Source: Arthrobacter sp. PAMC25564
GTDB taxonomy: Bacteria > Actinomycetota > Actinomycetes > Actinomycetales > Micrococcaceae
Length of the DNA: 64,000 bases
NCBI RefSeq assembly: GCF_004798705.1
Contig: NZ_CP039290.1
Span: forward strand, 2,666,001-2,730,000
Direction of reading: 5' to 3'
A model generated the notes under the pieces. It was not told the DNA's origin, searched no databases, and saw only the letters and a program-made list of their open reading frames with translations. Below, one piece after another: positions 56,442 to 64,000 of the stretch; within the stretch, counting starts at the first letter, position 1; each line of letters starts with the position of its first letter. A program made the translations under genes and the position numbers.

Positions 56442-57416
56442 ATGCGCAAGCCAGGTGCCGCCTTCGCCTTCTATCTGCTCAGTATTGTGCTACTCCCGGT
56501 CTCGCTACCCGGCTATGTGATCTGGGTGGGCAAGCTCCTGGCCGCGAAGCCTTCCGGTGTGTCGACCAGCGCGCAGGCCCCGCTCTCCGCCAGGTGGGCA
56601 ATGCACAATTTCGGCGTGCGCGACGACCAGGCCGCGAACCGGCTGTTGCCCATCCTGCCCGGAGTGCCCTGGCTGGCCATGCGGTCGGCATTCTGGCCGA
56701 CGGTCTTCGCGCACCGCGTGACCGGCTTCGTCCCGAAGACCTTTCGGTACCCCTTCGAGGGCGAGATCCGTCCGCATGCCGAGGCGTCGGCCAGGGTTAC
56801 GTTCTTCGACAGCGCCGTGGACCACTTCCTCCCCGGGGTGGACCAGTTGGTCATCCTCGGCGCCGGCTTCGACACGCGCCCATACCGCCTCCCGCAGGAC
56901 AAGCCCGTCTACTCCTTCGAGATCGATGCCCCGAAGACGCAGTCGGTCAAGCGCGACATGCTGGACAAGGCAGGGATCGACGCGCGCAAGGTCACGTTCG
57001 TGCCCGCGGACTTTGAGCAGGATGACTGGCTCGCCAAACTCGTGGACGCCGGCTTCGACCCCGGGCGCCCGGCGCTTTTCCTCTGGGAAGGCGTGACGAT
57101 GTACCTCGACCGGGAAGCGATCGAGGACACGCTGCGCAAGGTCGCGGGTTGCGCCAAAGGCAGCCTGCTCGCCTTCGACTACTTCACGACCGAGGCCCTC
57201 GAGTCGAGCAGGCCTTACTGGCGGTACGGGAGGGCGGCCGCCAAAGCAGTGGGCGAACCGATAAAGTTCGGCGTGGACAGTACGCCGCCGTCGCGTGAGC
57301 GCCTGTCCGAACTTCTCCGATCCGGCGGGTTGGCGCTTCTCGAACAGCATGGGCTCGGTCGCGAGAGCAGGAAGAAGCGGGCGTGGGGTGGCTTCGCGAT
57401 TGCCATGGTGGAGTGA
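56442..57416 (+). CDS. SAM-dependent methyltransferase, TIGR00027/LCMT-like family
   Basis: This 324-aa protein has an N-terminal membrane helix (AFYLLSIVLLPVSLPGYVIW). The methyltransferase core has FFDSAVDHFLPGVDQLVILG-AGFDTRPYRL (motif I as GAGFDTR), motif II YSFEIDAPKTQ and the acidic FLWEGVTMYLDREAI. This matches the leucine-carboxyl-methyltransferase-like family abundant in mycobacteria, whose substrates are mostly unknown. ATG 56442 follows AAAGGGG; an upstream ATG at 56421 is possible. Confidence 0.85.
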   Translation: MRKPGAAFAFYLLSIVLLPVSLPGYVIWVGKLLAAKPSGVSTSAQAPLSARWAMHNFGVRDDQAANRLLPILPGVPWLAMRSAFWPTVFAHRVTGFVPKTFRYPFEGEIRPHAEASARVTFFDSAVDHFLPGVDQLVILGAGFDTRPYRLPQDKPVYSFEIDAPKTQSVKRDMLDKAGIDARKVTFVPADFEQDDWLAKLVDAGFDPGRPALFLWEGVTMYLDREAIEDTLRKVAGCAKGSLLAFDYFTTEALESSRPYWRYGRAAAKAVGEPIKFGVDSTPPSRERLSELLRSGGLALLEQHGLGRESRKKRAWGGFAIAMVE

Positions 57417-57551
57417 CGCGGCATGGGGTGGGTCCGCCTCGAATCCCTCCACGAACGAACGCCGAAACCGGGGACGAAAGTCCATGATGAGGTACCGGCC
57501 AGCCGGCGTAGAGTCTCCACAAAGCAGTGATACCGGATCGAGGGATAACCG

Positions 57552-57668
57552 ATGACACTTGAAGGCTGGAACCCGCTGGCGCTCTTGCCCGTCGTGCTCT
57601 TCATCGTCTTTGCCGTCCTTGCTGTTCGGGCCGCACTCCGTGCCCGAAAACGGAACCCCGAAGACTAA
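57552..57668 (+). CDS. 38-aa single-helix membrane protein
   Basis: The short frame begins MTLEGWNPLALLPVVLFIVF and continues with a hydrophobic helix ending in a basic tail (AALRARKRNPED). The start is preceded by GAGGGATAACCG, a good ribosome-binding site. It is monocistronic by position and has no known family. It could be a regulatory small membrane protein, or the tail of a lost operon. Confidence 0.5.
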   Translation: MTLEGWNPLALLPVVLFIVFAVLAVRAALRARKRNPED

Positions 57669-57885
57669 AGCCACGGCTGAGCCGCCAGTCGCCGGCAGGG
57701 TCAATGGCGGAAGCTGCGCATTCAGCAGGCCGGACCGACCGTACAGATTCCGTGAACCATGCTCCCCTCCCGATCCGTCCCGGCGGGGACCATGCATAGA
57801 TGGGGCAGCCAGGTGAAGGGGTCGCCGGCGACCGGCCCGTCAGTGGACGAGGCCGTGGACGAGGTTGATGACGGTGGCGAGGTCC

Positions 57886-58431
57886 GACCTGATGGCCCGG
57901 GCGGACGCCTACATACACGGAGAAAAGGATCCCGGCGGTTCCACCATCCCGTAATAATTGGTCAAGAACATCTTCCTGTGGGATGAGGGAGAACATCCAC
58001 AGCAGTTCGAAAGGTGGTTGAAGCGGGCCTGGCAACCCAGTTCAGCTACACCGTGAACGCGAAGCGGATGCTGGAGCTCTACCTGAACTACGCCCAGTTC
58101 GGCTCCCGTCTGTACGGCGCCTCCGTGGAACATGTCGGAGTACCAGTCGGCGCAGCTGATGGGGGTGTTGCCCCTGCCGGGCCTTGTCCGCCGCGACCCC
58201 GGCGGAGGTATCGACCTGAGTGGGAATGCTCCCCCTAAAGTCCGGGACCTGGTCAACGGGGCCGCCAACGCCTGGCTCCCCAGCCAGCTTGAGGGTCTGG
58301 GCGGGTGGGAAGCCGCCGTCGCGACGGTCGGCATCACGGACACCGCCGCGGATCACGCCGATCAGCAGGACAACTCGTGTTCGACGATGCCTCAGAGCGT
58401 AAAGGACCGCCTCGCCACAGAATTCGGCTGA
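57886..58431 (+). pseudogene. Monofunctional peptidoglycan transglycosylase (GT51), broken
   Basis: Remnant segments in order are DLMARADAYIHGEKDPGGSTIP, two consecutive TAA codons (57952-57957) exactly where the invariant QQ of GGSTI(T/P)QQ belongs, LVKNIFLWDEGE, a frameshift, VVEAGLATQFSYTVNAKRML-ELYLNYAQFG (motif 4 region), a second frameshift, then SEYQSAQLMGVLPLPGLVRR to a stop at 58431. GT51 enzymes polymerise lipid II. The N-terminal anchor and the first catalytic Glu motif are not found in 57669-57885. Several independent lesions show long-standing decay. Confidence 0.78.
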
Positions 58432-58536
58432 CCGCAGCTGCCAACGGACGGCGCCCGGTTCACGCTTCTCTGTGACGGCAACATCTGGACGGTCCGTGAC
58501 AGATTCCGCGTCGCTGCCTGTCGAAATGTGGCCTGG

Positions 58537-59031
58537 CTAAATGCTGCCGGGCCGGTCGAACCGCTGCCCGGCCGGGTTGGACGGCAGGATCGTCATGATC
58601 ACCACTGCGAGGGCGCCGACAAACGGCACGAGGGCGATGAGCATCAGCCAGCCGCTGAGGTTGACGTCGTGGAGGCGCCGCGCCATGAGGGCCAGCGACG
58701 GGATGACGGTGCCCAGGCCCCAGATTGCTGCGAGTAAGCCGCCGATGACGAGCCCCGGACCCGGGGCCGAGCTGAACGTCCCGGAGGTCGCCATGGCCCC
58801 GCCGCTTCCGGAGGCGATCAGTATCTGCAGGATGATGGAGACGCCGAAGGAGACCAGCATCCACCACCAGTATTCGCTGCGGCTGGCCCGGCCATGGAAG
58901 ACCGTGTACTTCTTGAAGAACCGGTTCACCGCGGCTCCGAAGGTCGCGCCGCAGTAAGGAGCCCACAGCGGCGGTTCGCCGCCCTGCCAGGGCTGGGCCT
59001 GCTGCTGTTGCGGGTATTGCGGATAACTCAC
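58537..59031 (-). CDS. DUF805 membrane protein
   Basis: From GTG 59031 this encodes 164 aa. A Gln/Pro-rich start (YPQYPQQQQAQPWQGG) is followed by the DUF805 core FFKKYTVFHGRASRSEYWWW, about four membrane helices, and SLALMARRLHDVNLSGWLML. DUF805 proteins are widespread inner-membrane proteins of unknown role. A GGGGGC precedes the start. It is intact, unlike most neighbours. Confidence 0.85.
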   Translation of the reverse strand: MSYPQYPQQQQAQPWQGGEPPLWAPYCGATFGAAVNRFFKKYTVFHGRASRSEYWWWMLVSFGVSIILQILIASGSGGAMATSGTFSSAPGPGLVIGGLLAAIWGLGTVIPSLALMARRLHDVNLSGWLMLIALVPFVGALAVVIMTILPSNPAGQRFDRPGSI

Positions 59032-59070
59032 GGTGTGCCCCCATGCTGTCGAGTGATGAAACGAGCTCAT

Positions 59071-59584
59071 CGTAAAGCGCCGGCGGGGCGAAACGACGTT
59101 TTAGGGACAGAATCTTTTTTATTGCGGCTTTCCGTGGCCGGGGCATAAAAAGGGAGGGACCCAGCATTGCCGAAGACCACGGTATCGGCAGGGTCGATGA
59201 CCTTGGCGATGACGCGACTGTTGCCAGGATCGTATTTGGCTGGGCCACCCTCGGCGCGTTTTCATCCCGGACGACGCGGCGGAATTCGCCATCCTGCCCG
59301 GTGGCCAGAGGGCGCTGCCTTCGCCAAATATGACACTAACCCCCGTTTAGGGGCGGATGCGCAATGTCTGGCACAAACGCCGTTTTACCAGGCCGTCGAC
59401 GCCGCTTCCCTGGGGCGGCCCATCAGAGGCGCACGCAAGGAAGCATCCCTGACACATCGGCAGCCCTCCTCTCAACCGGGCCCTCGTGCCGGACAATTCC
59501 CTTGCCGAACCGTCGCATGCGGACGCTTACAGGGGTCGCCGTAGTACTCGCCGAAAATCGGGCGGATATGGCTGACTCCCTTAG
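59071..59584. other. Intergenic stretch with short open frames only
   Basis: These 514 bp before the truncated GH15 gene contain coding-like pieces in shifting frames (for example RVFIPDDAAEFAILPGGQ around 59260-59320) but no complete or recognisable gene. They are probably further remnant DNA. Confidence 0.4.
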
Positions 59585-60796
59585 CTGGAATCCACGGAAT
59601 CGTTCTGGCAGGAGTGGTCGGCCAAATGCAAGATCACGGGGGCGTACCGGGAAGCCATTCAGCGCTCGCTGATCACCCTGAAGGCCCTCACCTACGCCCC
59701 GACCGGCGGTATCGTTGCCGCCGTTACCACGTCCTTGCCCGAACAGCTGGGCGGGCCGCGGAACCGGGACTACCGGTACTGTTGGCTCCGCGACGCGGCG
59801 CTGACCCTGCAGGCGCTTCTTGCCGCCGGTTACACGGATGAGGCGGCCTCCTGGCATGACTGGCTGCTGCGCGCCGTCGCCGGAGACCCCGCCGACCTGC
59901 AGATCATGTACGGCATCCACGGGGAACGCAGGCTGCCGGAAATGGAGGTCCCCTGGCTGGCAGGCTATGAAGAGTCCGCACCGGTGGGGATCGGCAACGG
60001 GGTGGCGGCCCAGCTGCAGCTGGATGTGTGGGGCGAAGTGCTGGATTGCCTGTCACTCACGCGGAACTCGCTCCTGAAGCACACCGACGAGGCATGGGAT
60101 GTCCAGGTCGCCCTGATGGAACACCTCGAGGGCGCCTGGGACAGTCCCGACAACGGGCTGTGGGAGATGCGCGGCCCCCGCCGGCATTTCACCCACTCCA
60201 AAGTGATGGCATGCGTGGCGGCGGACCGGATGGTCAAGGGCGAGCGGGATTCAAACCTGGTCGGGCTCGCGGACCGCTGGGAAGCGCTGCGCGACAGGAT
60301 CCACGACGACGTCATGGCCAACGGTTTCGATGCCGAACGCAACACCTTCGTACAGTCCTATGGGCGGCCGGAGCTGGACGCCAGCCTTCTCCTGATACCC
60401 CGGGTGGGCTTCCTGCCGCCGGATGATCCGCGGGTGGCGGGCACCATTGAGGCCGTGCAGCGTGAACTGATGCACGATGGCTTCCTGCTGCGGTACCGTC
60501 CTGCGGAAAGCGACGATGGCCTGCCCGGAGATGAAGGCGTGTTCCTGGCCTGCTCGTTCTGGCTCGTGGAGGCACTGATCGGCGTGGGCCGGCGGCGCGA
60601 AGCCAAGGAACTTTTCGAGCGGCTGCTGGCGCTGCGCAACGACGTCGGCCTGCTGAGCGAGGAGTGGGGGGTGGAAACCGGCCGGCAACTGGGCAACACG
60701 CCGCAGGCGTTCAGCCACTTTGCCCTGGTCATGAGCGCGCTGGACCTGCACGAGGGCAGCGTGCACCGAAGCGACGCACCGGTGCGGGGACGCTGA
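59585..60796 (+). pseudogene. GH15 (glucoamylase/trehalase-like) gene lacking its 5' part
   Basis: Coding resemblance starts directly after a TAG at 59582-59584 (ESTESFWQEWSAKCKITGAY) and runs as LITLKALTYAPTGGIVAAVT, NRDYRYCWLRDAALTLQALL, QIMYGIHGERRLPEMEVPWL, NGLWEMRGPRRHFTHSKVM and LLSEEWGVETGRQLGNTPQA to 60796. The catalytic acid and base regions (WEMRG, EEWG) are intact, but the N-terminal beta-sandwich of about 200 residues and any native start are absent. TTG 59735 is the first in-frame start and would remove part of the first helices. Family members hydrolyse trehalose or alpha-glucans. Confidence 0.75.
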
Positions 60797-60802
60797 GAGC
60801 GA

Positions 60803-61495
60803 CTAGCGCAAGAAGTCCGGGCTGAAGGAGTTGAGGTCGACGTGGATTCCGCCGATGTCCTGGCCGAGTTTTTGCTGGACACCGACACGCATGTTCCCCG
60901 GCACGTTCCAGCCGCCGTAGGAAACCGGCGCGGGCGAAAGAAGGTCCGGAGTCCAATGCTCGTAGTCGAAGGCATGGAAATCCCCGTCCCACAGCGGAAG
61001 ATCCGAGAACTCGCTGCTGTCGCCCATTATCAAGGGCCAGTGAGTGTGAATGCCGTAAACAATGGGCCGCACGCCCATGGCCCGGACACCGTCAACCATG
61101 TTCCTGGTAATGGGCGGTTCGCCTAGCTCGACGTCCAGTGCAAAGAACTCTAGCTGCTCACGGTACGGACCGGTGGCCTCTATGCCGCCCTCCCAGCATT
61201 CCGCGTTGCGGGTGTAGACGGCAATTTTGAGTCCGGCGTCCAGCGCCATCTTGAGCTGCGTTTGTGTCCGGTCCCATGGAGTGCAGGTCCCCCACGCGGT
61301 TGAATGCATCACGTACAGCCGGAAGCCCGCGTTGTAGGCACTGACAAACCAGCCCGGGTCGGTGATGGTGGCGGTGGTGTCCAGGACTTTCACCGACGGT
61401 TCCGCCGAATGCGCCGCGGGGGCAGCGAGAGCGCCGGCCACGGCCAGGGCCAGGAGCGAGGTCAACACCATTGTCAGTATCTTCTTCTTTTTCAT
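60803..61495 (-). CDS. Secreted glycosidase-like protein (GH25-like TIM-barrel fold)
   Basis: This 230-aa protein from ATG 61495 has a basic start MKKKKILTMVLTSLLALAVA and a signal peptide ending AAHSA. The mature part reads VKVLDTTATITDPGWFVSAY, AGLKIAVYTRNAECWEGGIE and EQLEFFALDVELGEPPITRN, a barrel pattern recalling GH25 lysozyme-like or DUF1906 domains. It ends with IGGIHVDLNSFSPDFL. Catalytic acids could be the Asp-x-Glu in FALDVELGE. Function is inferred from fold resemblance only. It is tail-to-tail with the GH15 remnant, 6 bp apart. Confidence 0.65.
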   Translation of the reverse strand: MKKKKILTMVLTSLLALAVAGALAAPAAHSAEPSVKVLDTTATITDPGWFVSAYNAGFRLYVMHSTAWGTCTPWDRTQTQLKMALDAGLKIAVYTRNAECWEGGIEATGPYREQLEFFALDVELGEPPITRNMVDGVRAMGVRPIVYGIHTHWPLIMGDSSEFSDLPLWDGDFHAFDYEHWTPDLLSPAPVSYGGWNVPGNMRVGVQQKLGQDIGGIHVDLNSFSPDFLR

Positions 61496-61617
61496 CGGGT
61501 CTCCAGGGTGGTCCTCTCGCACAGTGTAGGACTCCCGGGGCTGAAGAGGAATAGCCCGCCGTTTGGAGGGATTCGAGGCCCGCGCCGGCCTGCCGCACAG
61601 TCACATTAGGTTCAACT

Positions 61618-61644
61618 GGAAGCCGCCGCGAGCGGCGTGCTTCC
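61618..61644. terminator. GC-rich hairpin
   Basis: ggaagccgccgc-ga-gcggcgtgcttcc forms a 12-bp stem with one bulged T. It lies in the region between the secreted glycosidase gene and the FAH fragment. Confidence 0.45.
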
Positions 61645-61690
61645 ATGGTCACGGAACCAAATTGCAGCAGCCACAAAGGAGTGTTGACCG

Positions 61691-62060
61691 GTAAAATCTG
61701 CGCGGCTCGGAGCTCCTGGCAGTGAACAGCCGGCCGTACAACCTGACGGCCCTGACGCCGGCGGAAAGTGGTTTTCCCTCACCGGACTCACAGCCGACAT
61801 TAACGGCGCCTTCCTGGAAAGCGGGGGAATCGGGCAGGCCCGGGATGCGCTCGCCGCCGGGACACTGCCGGAGATCACCGGCGCCGCGCAGTTGCGCATG
61901 GGGTCACCGGTGGCACGGCCGGGTGCCGTCGTGGACATCGGGCTGAACTACGCCGGACACGCCGCCGAGTCCGGAGCTCCCGTCCCCGATGTGCCCGTGG
62001 TATTCCTCAAGCCCACCAACACCGTGGCCGGTCCGTTCGACGTCGCCCCCATCCCGCCGC
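61691..62060 (+). pseudogene. 5' fragment of a fumarylacetoacetate hydrolase-family gene
   Basis: The frame starts at GTA 61691 (K-SARLGAPGSEQPAVQPDG), where a GTG start would be expected. It continues WFSLTGLTADINGAFLESGG, LRMGSPVARPGAVVDIGLNY and AGHAAESGAPVPDVPVVFLK, the N-terminal third of FAH-family hydrolases. It stops matching after TVAGPFDVAPIPP near 62060. The catalytic GTPxG/E-metal region is missing. Confidence 0.65.
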
Positions 62061-62279
62061 TTTCTCGTCGGTCGCGGACCCTTCGGGGAGGAACGTGAAT
62101 TCGGTGGCGCGGGCAAGCAGGTCGGCGTCCATCGGGATCTCCCGGGCGAGAGCGACGAAGAGTACGGTGCCCGGCTGGATCGTGTGTTGGACGATTTCGC
62201 CGCACGGGTCACGGCGGCGGGGGTACGGGATCTGGGAATCCGGCGCTGGCCGGAGGGCCTGCGGACCGAGATCGAGTAA
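62045..62279 (+). pseudogene. Coding-like 3' remnant of an unidentified gene
   Basis: In one frame the text reads GKQVGVHRDLPGESDEEYGA, RLDRVLDDFAARVTAAGVRD and RRWPEGLRTEIE before TAA at 62279, with a GC-rich third-position bias. No start and no family match are evident. It directly adjoins the FAH fragment and is likely another truncated piece. Confidence 0.28.
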
Positions 62280-62362
62280 ACCTGGGAGCACGTTCTGGAG
62301 CCAAAGAATTACGGCTGGTACGATTTCTGGCAGGCCACCGGCACAGCTGGTCGCAGCCTCCC

Positions 62363-64000
62363 TCATGCCCCGTGATGCAGCGCGGATTTTACGGTCCCGA
62401 CGAGGGACCGGAACCCGGGGTCAGCAGCCAGCCCGTCGAGGAGGACGGGCCCGTGGGCTCCGGCCAGCGGGATGCACCAGTTCGGGTACTCCGTGCTGGT
62501 GCCGGGCTGGTTCTGGGTGCGGGTCTCCCCGACCGCGTCGACAAGGGCCACCCCCAGCAGCAACGACGGCGACAGCGCCGTGTATGCATAGAGTGCCTCG
62601 ACCGTCTCCCTGACCCCTGCCTCAGCATTATCCGGCAACAGTCCGCGCTCGCGGACCAGCGCCAGCACGGCTTCCTGCTCGGCGGCGGCTTCGGCGCGTT
62701 CCTCAGCGACCGGGCGCTTCAACAGCCCCAACGACTCGCGGAGGGTGACGTGTTCACCGGCCAGATAACCCGCCGTCGGAGGCAGATCATGGGTGTTGAC
62801 GCTGGTCAGGCACTGCCGGCGGTATCTTTCCGGTGCAATCGGGCCGTCCGCACCGTGCTCGAACCAGAGGATCGAGGTGCCGAAGATCCCCCGCTCGGCC
62901 AGATAGTCCCGGACCCACGGTTCAAACACGCCCAGATCCTCGCCGATCACGATCGCCCCGGCGCGCTGTGCCTCCAGCGCCAGGATTCCGATCAGCGCCT
63001 CGTGGTCGTAGTAGACGTAGGTGCCCTCTTCCGGTCCGGCGCCCGCCGGGATCCACCACAGGCGGAACAGTCCCAGGACATGGTCCACGCGGATCCCGCC
63101 GGCGTGGCGGAGCACCGTCCGGAGCATGTCGCGGTAGGCGGCATAGCCGGATTCGGCGAGCCGGGCCGGATGCCAGGGCGGCTGGGTCCAGTTCTGGCCC
63201 TGCTGGTTGAACATGTCAGGCGGCGCCCCCACGGTGACACCCCGGGCAAGCACGCCGTCGAGGGTCCATGCGTCCGAGCCGCCGAGCTTCACTCCGACGG
63301 CCAGATCATGGATGACGCCGATCTCCATGCCGGCCTGGCGGGCCGAGCGTTGTGCCGACTCCAACTGCTGGTCGCAGGTCCACTGCAGCCAGCGGTGGAA
63401 GTCGATCCGGTCAGCGAGTTGGACGCGCCGTTCCGCACAGTAGGGCGTTCCCGGATCAGCAGCGTCCCCGGTCCACTCCGGGGCCGAGGGTGCCAGCCGT
63501 TCGGCGAGCGCACACCAGAGCGCAAAGTCGTCGAGTCCCTGCCCCTGTTCCGTGCAGAAGCCGGCGAACTGGCGTTCGCGGCCCGGGCCCCGCCGGACCT
63601 TGAACACCAGCTCAAGGGCGGCCAGCTTCGCTTGGTAGCTGGAATTGCGATCCAGCAGCCCGGCGGAGCTGTTGGCCGCGTGCAACCGCCCGGCGAGTGC
63701 TTCCACCTCGGCCCGCGCTGCCGTGTCCAGGTAACCGTATTCGGGGATCTCCTCCACCCTGAGGTACAGCGGGTTGAAGAAGCGCCTGGTGGTCGGCAGG
63801 TAGGGGGAATTCTCGACCGGGGGCCGCGGTTCGGCGGCGTGCAGCGGGTTGACGAGCACGAAGCCCGCACCCTCCTGTCCGGAAATCCCGGCCAGGTCAG
63901 CCAGATCGGCGAAGTCGCCGATCCCCCATGAGCGCGAGGACCGTACGGAGTAGAGCTGCGCGGTCAGTCCCCAGTTGCGCCGTCCGGCCAGCAGTCCGGT
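62363..64000 (-). CDS. malQ: 4-alpha-glucanotransferase MalQ, 5' end beyond the window
   Basis: This GH77 amylomaltase remains open to the right edge (upstream residues RRNWGLTAQLYSVRSSRSWG, IGDFADLADLAG). Catalytic segments are present: nucleophile Asp in GGIRVDHVLGLFRLWWIPAG, acid Glu in VIGEDLGVFEPWVRDYL, and transition-state Asp in SVNTHDLPPTAGYL. It transfers maltooligosaccharides during glycogen and maltose metabolism. About 545 codons are inside the window; actinobacterial MalQ usually has a 100-200 residue N-terminal extension, which must lie outside. Its C-terminus (GTVKSALHHGA) is intact. Confidence 0.94.
   Translation of the reverse strand, partial: TGLLAGRRNWGLTAQLYSVRSSRSWGIGDFADLADLAGISGQEGAGFVLVNPLHAAEPRPPVENSPYLPTTRRFFNPLYLRVEEIPEYGYLDTAARAEVEALAGRLHAANSSAGLLDRNSSYQAKLAALELVFKVRRGPGRERQFAGFCTEQGQGLDDFALWCALAERLAPSAPEWTGDAADPGTPYCAERRVQLADRIDFHRWLQWTCDQQLESAQRSARQAGMEIGVIHDLAVGVKLGGSDAWTLDGVLARGVTVGAPPDMFNQQGQNWTQPPWHPARLAESGYAAYRDMLRTVLRHAGGIRVDHVLGLFRLWWIPAGAGPEEGTYVYYDHEALIGILALEAQRAGAIVIGEDLGVFEPWVRDYLAERGIFGTSILWFEHGADGPIAPERYRRQCLTSVNTHDLPPTAGYLAGEHVTLRESLGLLKRPVAEERAEAAAEQEAVLALVRERGLLPDNAEAGVRETVEALYAYTALSPSLLLGVALVDAVGETRTQNQPGTSTEYPNWCIPLAGAHGPVLLDGLAADPGFRSLVGTVKSALHHGA

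Overview
This 64 kb window is high-GC chromosomal DNA from an actinobacterium, most likely Arthrobacter/Pseudarthrobacter or another Micrococcaceae. It carries a complete Pup-proteasome locus (pup, dop, pafA, prcBA and the ARC/Mpa ATPase), a naturally fused pafBC gene, the mycothiol ligase gene mshC, the actinobacterial RNA polymerase-binding protein gene rbpA, a minimal tatAC pair, a PAC2-family gene and a DUF5703 gene. No rRNA, CRISPR array or replication origin was seen.

Layout. (1) 0-4.8 kb: an amine or amino-acid utilisation cluster with a glutamine-synthetase-like ligase, a zinc alcohol dehydrogenase, an APC permease and a GntR regulator that carries an in-frame amber stop. (2) 4.8-9.7 kb: the decayed wreck of a Tn7-like transposon. 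Its surviving end carries five TnsB-type repeats, four of them exactly 32 bp apart. Its tnsA gene is split by an IS256-family element flanked by a perfect 8-bp target duplication, and its tnsB gene has lost the 3' end and abuts a host gene without a 5' end. (3) 9.9-13 kb: a type III polyketide synthase, methyltransferase and FAD monooxygenase operon. (4) 13-18 kb: a lipoprotein, peptide deformylase, an RlmA-type methyltransferase, the NfeD/SPFH pair and rbpA, which sits behind a good sigma-R/SigH-like promoter.

(5) 18-39 kb: a long leftward run in the order HAD phosphatase, M50 protease, TrmI, arc, dop, pup, prcB, prcA, pafA, two FKBPs, pafBC, a membrane protein, tatA, tatC, helY, amidohydrolase and polyprenol-phosphate mannosyltransferase. 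Pup is deamidated by Dop, ligated to substrates by PafA, and substrates are fed by ARC into the PrcAB core. PafBC is the DNA-damage activator usually encoded beside them. (6) 39-46.6 kb: PAC2, mshC, uppP, an aldo/keto reductase, two small conserved proteins, an acyl-CoA dehydrogenase and an M20 peptidase, ending at tRNA-Leu(GAG).

(7) 46.7-62.3 kb: an accessory region full of remnants next to the tRNA gene. It holds an AAA-ATPase scrap, a broken replication-relaxation gene, a broken GAF-ANTAR regulator, a truncated IS3 element fused to a truncated zinc-ribbon gene, a tRNA-like remnant, a broken GT51 transglycosylase with two consecutive ochre stops, a 5'-truncated GH15 gene and an FAH fragment. 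Apparently intact cargo includes hipBA, a secreted HNH-like nuclease, a TIGR00027-type methyltransferase, a DUF805 protein and a secreted glycosidase-like protein. (8) 62.4-64 kb: malQ, running off the right edge.
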